This document shows, piece by piece, positions 1 to 6,097 of a stretch of DNA of 7,155 bases; positions within the stretch are counted from its first letter, which is position 1; the number at the start of each line of letters is the position of its first letter. Both the position numbers and the translations under genes were made by a program. Under the pieces are notes generated by a model. The model made no database searches, had not been told where the DNA came from, and was given only the letters and a program-made list of their open reading frames with translations. The DNA lies in assembly GCA_008015855.1 (NCBI GenBank), contig SSGK01000027.1, positions 1-7,155 of the forward strand, read 5' to 3'. The stretch comes from Candidatus Altimarinota bacterium (GTDB taxonomy: Bacteria > Patescibacteriota > Gracilibacteria > BD1-5 > UBA2023).

Positions 1-563
1 TAACCCATTTTATGATAAGCCCCCTGGTGCTACGGGTATCGTCGGCGATGGTCGTGATACGCTCTTCGAGATACTTCTTTCTTTTCAGGAGCGATAGCGA
101 AGTTTCCTTGTAATCCTCGTCGGAGATGATTTCGGCAAGAAGTTTTTTCATGAGGGACTTCCGCTTAACTTCGATACCTTCGAGCTCTTCCAATACGATA
201 TTCCTTTCGGAAACGGTTCAGCTGTCCGTCTTGAACTCCCTATTCAAGGTCGTTTCCATATCCGAAATGAACCCCTCCGGAAACGAAAAACCCTTCATAT
301 AGTCGTCCATCTTCTCGAACAGGAGCTTTTTGGGAGTAGTTCAACTTCCTTACGTTCCGGGTCTGTCCTCGGTAGTAGATATAGGGATTTCCATATCTGT
401 TGCGGGTTTCGTATGAGATGAGGAGGTGCTCGTTGTAATCGTAAATCATTCATCGGAAGTGGGCGTCATACGACATTTCCGACTTCGGCCTCAATTGCCG
501 GTGACAGGGTTCCACAAAATCGCCCAGGCGATTTTCCACTCCCGCCCGGATTTTATTGCCGTA
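1..563 (-). pseudogene. Serine site-specific recombinase-like C-terminal region, frameshifted and partial
   Basis: Two minus-strand frames join into one recombinase-like C-terminus if one base is removed from the run at 327-334. The first frame is open from 797 to a TAG at 240-242 and carries a linker (LGDFVEPCHRQL) and a zinc-ribbon-like stretch (HLLISYETRNRYGNPYIYYR). The second continues as KLLFEKMDDYMKGF, then a charged coiled-coil (EELEGIEVKRKSLMKKLL, ISDEDYKETSLSLLKRKKYL), and runs off the window. This order of linker, zinc ribbon and coiled coil is usual in large serine recombinases, including those of candidate-phylum bacteria. The cysteines expected in the ribbon are missing: Tyr, Asn and Gly stand in their places. 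The catalytic N-terminal domain is not upstream, since the NADAR gene is there. It is probably a decayed integrase; one of the faults could be a sequencing error. The 5' limit is uncertain. Confidence 0.5.
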
Positions 564-565
564 GA

Positions 566-1576
566 TTATTCGGCTTTCGGCGTGTTTGGCGATGATACCA
601 GCAAATCATTTGTCCTTTCGCTCGCTTTTGATTGCTGCAGATAAACTACGGGATTTACGACAAATCACTGATATCCCGTTCCGATAAGCCCTTTCGAAGC
701 ATCTATTTTTTCTTCCACGGATATGGTTATGTGCGCCATTTCCTTGTATTCGAAAACCGTGACCACTTTCGGTATGATGTGGGTCTTTCCTTGGGAGTTA
801 TATAATTCCATGAAGGCGTGATAATCGTCCCGAGCCTGCTCTTTGGAAGGATAAGTAAGGATGAAATATCCCATTCAGGCATTCCGAATGCTTTTTTGTC
901 AGATGGAAACCGCATCAGTCGTATCGACTGCGTCTTTGAATACGAGAAGACCCGCCTCTAACGCGGTGGGGTCAAAGAACGTAATTCATTCGAGAGTGAT
1001 GGATGGTTTTAACATATCCAAAAGCCCCGCGGCAGTTTTTGCGAATAATTCAGTTGCCTTTTCGGTTCAACTGCGAGCCGGCGAGAGTTCTTCACGAAGC
1101 CTCATAAGCATTCAGGAAAACACGGATGCGGGAATGGTTGTACTATCTGGGTAAGGAGTTCCGTCCTTCTTTCTTGGCTCGTGAATAATAGGGGTATCTC
1201 ACGTTTCGAGAAGAAGTTTCAATGTTTCCGGGTTTTGTTCCAATTTCGCTCGAATGGCACGATACATTAATTCGTGATGTTCCTCGCTTCCGACAGTGTA
1301 TTGTCGTCAAAGATATTCGAAATGCCCTTCTCGATTATCCCCGGTATCCCCAATCTTTTTCGAGGCTATTCAGAACATCCCCGAAATCTTCATCCGCTCT
1401 TCTTCGTTGCTGAACTTCAATCACTGCCAAAAAGCCTCAACTGATGCGTAAGTTTTTCCATCAAGTTCGAACGGCGTATTGGCAAGGTTCGATAAAATGG
1501 CTTCCGTAGGATTTTCACTATTGGAAGCAACGTTTATAATCGGCTCATTTTGTCATAGTTCGATTTGATGCTTCAT
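566..1576 (-). CDS. NADAR-domain protein with unrecognised C-terminal half
   Basis: A 336-aa protein. Residues about 13-165 resemble the NADAR (YbiA/DUF1768-like) superfamily: LSNLANTPFELDGKTYASVE at 28-47, then the helix AFWQGLKF, the segment GSEEHHELMYRAIRAKLEQN at 96-115, and DSTTIPASVFSGMLMRLREE near 144-163. Characterised NADAR proteins act on ADP-ribose or NAD-type N-glycosidic bonds; some remove ADP-ribose from guanine in DNA and pair with DarT toxins, and YbiA is linked to riboflavin intermediates. Residues about 170-336 match no family I know; they look like a mixed alpha/beta domain with a hydrophilic tail. There is no signal peptide or membrane segment, so it is probably cytoplasmic. 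The ATG lies 2 nt after the stop of the upstream gene, which implies co-transcription and translational coupling. UGA is glycine at residues 8, 52, 66, 69 and others. The NADAR call is firm; substrate and biological role are inferred only. Confidence 0.8.
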
Positions 1577-1578
1577 AT

Positions 1579-1998
1579 TTACATGGTGGAAATAATACGC
1601 TCAATTTCCGCCTTGTATCATTCGGTCGCGCGAAGGCTCTGGATTTCATCGAAAAATGGAGGAACGTCGGCAAGGCTTTCGAGTTTCTTTTGAAATTGTC
1701 TGGGAACGAAATTCGCTTCATCATCGTTCGTCCATTTAATCCAAGCCGCCCATTTTCAGAGCTGTCTGCCTTCGATTTCTAAATCGAGGTTCGAACCCTC
1801 TCAAATAATGATTGGCTCGATGCTTCATTCCTTAACCGAATACGTATCGCCGCTCTTTTCGAGCTCAAAATGATATCTTCCATCGGCAGTTATACACCCC
1901 GGCCTTCCGGTGATATCCATAATGTAAAACCCACCATGGAGCATTGTTTCTATCTCCGGAAGGGTATCTGGTCCCGTTTGGGTATCAAGTGGTTTCAT
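1579..1998 (-). CDS. Hypothetical protein, 139 aa
   Basis: A 139-aa soluble protein of no family I recognise. The N-terminal half reads like a compact beta-rich fold: MLHGGFYIMDITGRPGCI, DGRYHFELEKSGDTYSVKEG and EPIIIGEGSNLDLEIEG follow each other at residues 19-77. A segment with three tryptophans (KWAAWIKW, 82-89) follows, and then a helical, charged C-terminus. UGA encodes G58, G66, G81 and G127. It starts at ATG 13 nt after the upstream gene and ends 2 nt before the NADAR gene, so it very likely acts with NADAR. The alternating strands and the aromatic patch would suit a binding or partner protein, but that is a guess. No Shine-Dalgarno sequence precedes the ATG. Confidence 0.75.
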
Positions 1999-2011
1999 AT
2001 TGTCTGTTTAG

Positions 2012-2530
2012 TTATTTGCTAAAAACGTTTTTGACCTCGGTATCGACATAGTGTTCGACTGGCGGTCATACCCTTCACATTATCTGCAGCTCCATGAAGT
2101 TCGGCATTTCCCGATACATATTCCTTTCCCATATGGCAACACTTCGCCCGAGTGCCTGGCTTTGAAGTTTCTGGAAATCACCAATGCCTTGAACTTCAAC
2201 ATTATATCATTTTTCTATATTTTTCAATGCACGAACCGTAAAGATGTCATCGATGTCAAGGAGGTATTCTTTTCACTTTCACACCCCACCGACAAGCATC
2301 GTATCATACATAGTCATTCCAGACCTTTTTTGCAGGCTTGCCAGGTCAAAAACGGACACCATTACTTGTTTTCATTGCGGATTTCTCGCATATTGGCTGA
2401 TCATTTCTGATAACTCTTTTTCATTCACCAAGCCCAAACGGAGCCGAATGATTATTTCTTCGGCGTATTTCCATTTTCAAACGAGCGGTTCGAGCACGGA
2501 AACGAGTTTTTGAGAATTGGTTTGGGACAT
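2012..2530 (-). CDS. Hypothetical protein, 172 aa
   Basis: A 172-aa protein with no recognised family. Residues 1-50 are helical and amphipathic (KLVSVLEPLVGKWKYAEEII, IIRLRLGLVNEKELSEMI), followed by FDLASLQKRSGMTMYDTMLV (61-80), a glycine-rich turn GGVGKGKEYLLDIDDIF, and a C-terminal segment rich in Arg, Glu and Met (GRSVAIWERNMYREMPNFME). There is no signal peptide or transmembrane helix. UGA encodes G18, G53, G84, G86, G108, G152 and G155. ATG at 2530 is the first ATG of the open frame; an in-frame GTG lies 15 nt upstream. It appears to be the first gene of the three-gene operon that ends with NADAR. Accessory or phage-like content is plausible given the recombinase remains, but nothing in the sequence identifies a function. 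Confidence 0.75.
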
Positions 2531-2563
2531 ACGAAAAGAGGACACAATTATTCCATCGTGTTA

Positions 2564-2592
2564 AGATTACCATAATTCTTCTGATATGGCAA
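2564..2592 (-). promoter_or_regulatory. Possible promoter for the NADAR operon
   Basis: On the minus strand TTGCCA (2587-2592) is followed after 17 nt by TAATCT (2564-2569), about 33 nt upstream of the ATG at 2530. The -35 is a good sigma-70 match and the -10 is weak. It sits in the only gap upstream of the three-gene operon, which is its main support. Confidence 0.25.
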
Positions 2593-2626
2593 AAAACGAG
2601 GGGTTTTCAATTTTCGATATTTTTTC

Positions 2627-2770
2627 CTATTCCTCGTCTTCATCGGCATCGCTTCTCTCAACCACGACTTTGTAGGCTTTTTCCACGAACTCATACGCAT
2701 CAGTAAAGTGTTCTCGTATATATTCCCCACGAGTGGCAAAAAGACTTCAATATGTTCTATCTTGCTTTGA
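2627..2770 (-). pseudogene. 5'-truncated gene remnant, 47 codons
   Basis: An open frame between TAA (2771-2773) and TAG (2627-2629) with no ATG, GTG or TTG near its beginning. The encoded C-terminus reads like real protein: TRGEYIREHFTDAYEFVEKA followed by YKVVVERSDADEDEE. The acidic tail ending at a stop suggests the 3' end of a gene whose upstream part was lost. It begins just inside a perfect palindrome at 2789-2826. Its frame uses one UGA (Gly). No family is recognisable from so short a stretch. It could instead be a small peptide with an unusual start codon, or chance. Confidence 0.35.
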
Positions 2771-2788
2771 TTAAGGGAACCATTCGAT

Positions 2789-2826
2789 ATTAAAAAAACA
2801 CGAGTTATAACTCGTGTTTTTTTAAT
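2789..2826. terminator. Perfect 38-bp palindrome, bidirectional terminator-like hairpin
   Basis: The sequence is self-complementary throughout 2789-2826, with a core ACACGAGTTATAACTCGTGT flanked by A-runs on the left and T-runs on the right. On either strand this gives a stem followed by a U-run, which is the form of an intrinsic terminator. It lies between divergent units, with the left block reading leftward and the lipoprotein gene reading rightward. It therefore terminates no intact gene visible here and may mark an integration or deletion boundary. Confidence 0.75.
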
Positions 2827-2844
2827 GTTTCATACATTCAAGAA

Positions 2845-2872
2845 TTGACTTTCCATACAATGAGAATATCCT
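2845..2872 (+). promoter_or_regulatory. Candidate sigma-70-type promoter of the lipoprotein gene
   Basis: TTGACT at 2845-2850 is followed after 16 nt by TATCCT at 2867-2872. Transcription would begin near 2879, leaving a short leader before the ATG at 2896. The placement just after the palindrome and the good -35 support it, while the -10 is a partial match. It also favours the ATG at 2896 over the in-frame ATG at 2860, which would lie upstream of this start point. Confidence 0.4.
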
Positions 2873-2895
2873 TGGTACATCATTTAAAAAGATAT

Positions 2896-3396
2896 ATGAA
2901 ATACTTCTTCCCTTTCATTCTTATTTGTATCATGATTACGTCTTGTACAAAAAATTCGGAACCCAATTCAGAATCAATAAATAAGAATGTATCTTGAGAG
3001 ATTCAAGCTCCACTTTCTGAAACATTAACCGGAACTGGAAATGAATTCTATCCAATATTTCAATCTACGGGAACCAAGATAATACACGCCAACCATAAAA
3101 CTGGAACACCCACGAAAGTATCATTTATTAATGATACTGGGAAATCTGTATCCGTTGACATAAGCTTTCCGAATACATCAACTGGAAATCTCCGACTCTC
3201 TCAAATTGTTATGCCAGATGGTACAATGGATGGACCATTCGGCCAACATACAAAATATAATCTTGCTCAAAAATGATGATATGAATTCATTTTTAATGAG
3301 AATATGATGGCGTGAGATCCATGGTCTTGAGAAGTAACTATAAGCATTACTCTCGATGACTCATTCACACCGGAAAATATTACAACCATTCCATAA
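2896..3396 (+). CDS. Small lipoprotein, 166 aa, unknown function
   Basis: The protein begins with a short signal peptide, MKYFFPFILICIMITSC; the lipobox ITSC places the lipidated cysteine at residue 17, so the mature protein of about 150 aa should be membrane-anchored and exported. After a Ser/Asn/Glu-rich linker, the rest alternates in short strands (PTKVSFINDTGKSVSVDISF near 75-94, then GEVTISITLDD near the end), typical of a beta-sandwich. No family is recognised. UGA encodes glycine at 34, 127, 128, 140 and 145; the standard code would stop at residue 34. An upstream in-frame ATG at 2860 would add 12 residues but would bury the signal peptide. Its TAA lies inside the hairpin shared with the convergent desaturase gene. 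Confidence 0.85.
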
Positions 3397-3430
3397 ATAA
3401 AAAACCATCTCTTGATGGTTTTTTATTTAT
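3393..3430. terminator. Bidirectional intrinsic terminator between convergent genes
   Basis: A perfect 17-bp stem (3393-3409 with 3414-3430) closes a 4-nt loop TCTT, with core AACCATC / GATGGTT and A- and T-rich flanks, so each strand shows a stem ending in a U-run. It serves the lipoprotein gene on the plus strand and the desaturase end of the operon on the minus strand. Both stop codons, TAA at 3394-3396 (plus) and at 3427-3429 (minus), lie within the stem. Confidence 0.9.
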
Positions 3431-4398
3431 ATCGTCTTTCCAGTCTTGAGAGTAGTATATATCTCTTTCATTGACGTGGTAAAACTTACATCGTGATATT
3501 TAATTCCTTTTTCCTGGCAGAATTTTTTTGTCATAGCAGCAATAGGAATGATATTATATCTCGAAGCCTGAGGAAAGAGATGATGCTCAATCTGCTTATT
3601 CAAACCACCAAAAACATGATGAATAATTGATCAACCAAGGATATTTCTTGAAGTACGAGTCTGGAGATCAAGCCAAGAATATTCCTTCACCTTTGTTCCA
3701 TCAATAATTTCCATTCCGACATGATTTACCATAAAAACATATGCCAGATGTACCCCTACAAGAATATATATCACTCCTATAACTCATACCATGCCAAGGA
3801 ATCAATACTGAACAAAAAGAGTAAGTGGAAGTAAGAAGAGTGAAAGAAGACTTACGGTTAATTCTCCAAATTTTCTATTTTGAATGAGATATTTATATGA
3901 AAGAAAGACAAGATTAAAATAAAGCACACTGGTTACAAACCAAAATAACACCACCTTATGCGCATGAAAGAATTTACTCTTTCCTGGGTTTTTTGTAAAA
4001 ATCTCATCATAATCACGGATATCACTATCGTGGATATCTGAATTCGTAAAGGTATGATGATCAATATTATGTTTCTTCATCCACCAAGAACGAGATAATC
4101 CAATAAGAAGATTTGCCGAAATGAAAGAGAAGAAATAGTTGAGTTTCTTATTTTGAAAATATTGGTTATGAATCAGATCATGAGATATAAATCCCAATTC
4201 CACAGAGAGAACATAGAAATAGAGTATAATCCATATAGGTGATATGTCTCATATAAGAAAGAGTCCAAAGATATACGCCCCTACGCTCAAGATAATATGA
4301 ATAGAACCATAGATGGGAGATGGATTCAATAAATTCTTTTCTGAAACCCTTTCTCTGAGTTCATCAAAATATGCAACAAATTGTTCTTTATTTTCCAT
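3427..4398 (-). CDS. Membrane fatty acid desaturase (front-end/acyl-lipid type)
   Basis: A 323-aa integral membrane di-iron desaturase that would introduce a double bond into an acyl chain using O2 and an electron donor. All three histidine boxes are present: HDLIH at 73-77, HNIDHH at 110-115 and QIEHH at 269-273 (within GGLNKQIEHHLFP). The Gln in the third box is typical of front-end (delta-5/delta-6-like) desaturases. Hydrophobic helices lie near 33-65, 85-100, 150-173, 180-198 and 203-224. There is no N-terminal cytochrome b5 domain, so the electron donor is separate. UGA encodes G50, G199, G205 and G256. It is the last gene of the minus-strand cluster, 12 nt after folA. ATG at 4398 gives a typical family length. 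Regiospecificity cannot be read from the sequence. Confidence 0.92.
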
Positions 4399-4410
4399 AC
4401 CCTGTATACA

Positions 4411-4881
4411 TTATTTTTTTAAAAAAGTCTCTACAAAAAAACCATCTTTTTGAATCGAATCGATTTTATGAAATGCTGCTTCAAACTCAGGAAAAAAAGC
4501 ATCGCCCTCATAATCGCCTTCTATAACAGAGAGGATCACTCTATCAATTTTGTTGTTATCAAAAAAATAATTATAAATTTGTGATCCTCCACAAATAAAA
4601 ATCTTCTCAAGCCCCTCTTTTTCGAGCAAATTCAACAAAGATTCAATGTTTGAAAAAACCTCAACTCAAGGAGCATCGAATGGTTCTCGAGAAATTACAA
4701 TATTCCTCCTTCATGGGAGTGGTCGCCCAATCGATAAATACGTCACTCTTCCCATAATAATGGGATGTCCTAGTGTGGTTTCTTTGAAGTGTTTAAATTC
4801 CTCGGAGATTCTCCATGGAATCACTCCAGCATTTCCAATTACTCGGTTTTTTGCCATTGCAGCAATAGCGATTATTTCCAT
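4411..4881 (-). CDS. folA: Dihydrofolate reductase
   Basis: A 156-aa enzyme that reduces dihydrofolate to tetrahydrofolate with NADPH in the cytoplasm. Family landmarks are in order: the N-terminal strand IIAIAAMAKNRVIGN, VIPW (20-23), the active-site acidic residue E28 (aligning with Asp27 of the E. coli enzyme, Glu in many others), PIIMGR (40-45), SIGRPLPGRRNIVIS (50-64) with G57 encoded by UGA, and the cofactor loop ICGGSQIY (96-103). Length is normal for the family. The ATG lies 1 nt after the stop of the MFS gene, indicating coupling. An in-frame ORF extension upstream would overlap the transporter and is not family-like. Nothing in the sequence itself indicates trimethoprim resistance. 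Confidence 0.95.
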
Positions 4882-4882
4882 A

Positions 4883-6076
4883 TTATTTTCTATCAAATGC
4901 AAAAATTGAACAAATCGCAAGAATTATACAAATCGCAAGCGAAAACCAAAATGGAAAATGAATATTGTAAAGATAGAGGTTCCCAATAATGAATGGTCCT
5001 ATAATTCCTGCGATACTAGTAACAGCAGTATTGTAACCCATAATCTTTCAGATATCCTTTCGATCTGCATTTGATGCAAGAAGTGAACTGAGAGAAGGAT
5101 TAAATGATCCCATCCCTATCGAAAAAAGAGGAACAATACAAAATACGAGATAAGCATATGGATTAATAGCAAACAAAAGGAAAGCAATTGATAATACAAT
5201 CAAAGAAAATTGGATCATTTTTTGTTCATTTAAATGAGCACGAATATGTTTTATTAAAAATCCTTGATAAATAATGGAAGTCGTTCCCACAATTCCCATC
5301 ACATATCCAATCGTTGTTGAATTAAAATGAAACATATCAGCATAGTACTGATTTGATCCTGCTTGAATTGTTGAAAATGCAATAAAGGCAAAGAAAGAAA
5401 GACCTAGAAGGAGTACTACTTTTCGAGAAAATCGAAAAGTGGAATGGATAATATCAACTGCATCTTCAATATGAACATGCTTTTCAGGCTCTTTCAAAAA
5501 AAGCCAAATAAAGACTATATTAATAAGAATAACAACGATACACCCAAGTACTGCTGTTGATATACCAAAGACACTGAGCATACCACCAATCATTGGTCAA
5601 ACAAGAAACCCGAGTCAAAACATGGCACCAACAAGCCCCATATTCTTTGTCTTATTTTCTGGAGTAGAAATATCAGAGATATACGCTTGAATTACCGAAA
5701 AACCAGCACCTCAAAGTCATGCCACAAAACGAGAGAATATATACATTAAGAATCCAGCTGATAGCATAAATCCATAGATAGAGTGCTGGATATTGCTAAA
5801 ATTATGAATACTGAGATAAAGAAGTATATATCCAAGAAGGTTTCCAATAGAAGTGACAAGGAGGATATTTTTTCTTCCATATACATCGGAAAGTCGCCCA
5901 AAAATAAGTCCACCAATAAACATTCAAAATGCATAAATTCATTGCGAATATGCAGTCCATGAACCTGGATATCAGAAATAAGCAATAAGCTCAGGAAAAA
6001 GAGGAAGAAATATTCAGAACCCAAGAAGATCAAGAAAGGCAGTCACTAAAATAAGTGACAAATTATTTTTCTGCAT
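4883..6076 (-). CDS. MFS transporter, DHA1/TetA-like drug efflux family
   Basis: A 397-aa polytopic protein of the size expected for 12 transmembrane segments. It begins with a hydrophobic helix (SLILVTAFLDLLGFGIFLP). The loop 2-3 motif A is intact as GRLSDVYGRK at 60-69. The region after residue 118 (RFVAGLGGAGFSVIQAYISD) and the later LGFLVGPMIGG are like TM4 and motif C of TetA-type drug/H+ antiporters. Many glycines, including several in these helices, are UGA codons, and the standard code would break the gene into fragments. It lies 21 nt downstream of the RND gene and 1 nt upstream of folA. Export of a small toxic compound by proton antiport is the likely role; the substrate is unknown. 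Confidence 0.9.
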
Positions 6077-6097
6077 AAATAAATAACACTATAAAAA

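Larger units (their letters stand above)
1..2788. mobile_element. Putative integrated or acquired island (left edge outside window)
   Basis: This stretch differs from the rest. Two sampled 60-base lines (301-360 and 1861-1920) are each about 48% G+C, against 23% and 42% for two lines of the right block (5221-5280 and 4681-4740). It holds serine-recombinase-like remains, a NADAR gene, two unrecognised genes and a 5'-truncated fragment, all on the minus strand, and it ends at a perfect palindrome next to a plus-strand chromosomal-type gene. It uses UGA as glycine, so its source also used code 25. No flanking direct repeats or attachment sites were identified. The boundaries are inferred from composition and gene content only. 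Confidence 0.4.

Noticed and set aside
327..334. Programmed ribosomal frameshifting in the recombinase-like region
   Set aside because: The change needed is +1 and the CCCAAAAAG context does not fit the usual slippery heptamer in the reading frame. With missing cysteines and no catalytic domain, decay or a base-call error is more likely.
861..1413. Plus-strand open frames over the NADAR gene
   Set aside because: They are antisense shadows. The minus strand gives a continuous 336-aa code-25 frame with NADAR motifs.
1786..1800. tRNA T-arm-like sequence GAGGTTCGAACCCTC
   Set aside because: No acceptor stem or anticodon arm can be built around it, and it lies inside the 139-aa coding frame.
2051..2410. 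119-codon plus-strand open frame
   Set aside because: It is the antisense shadow of the 172-aa minus-strand gene, and its translation has no protein-like features beyond low-complexity Ser/His/Phe.
2548..2739. 63-codon minus-strand frame rich in Lys and Arg
   Set aside because: The adjacent frame gives a more protein-like reading (47-codon remnant with an acidic tail). This one looks like its shifted shadow.
4646..4909. Plus-strand open frame antisense to folA
   Set aside because: The minus strand encodes an unmistakable dihydrofolate reductase across the same bases.
4411..6076. UGA read as tryptophan (code 4) or selenocysteine
   Set aside because: Trp would disrupt conserved glycines such as RPLPG in DHFR, and TGG is already used for Trp. 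UGA is far too frequent and has no SECIS-like context to be selenocysteine.
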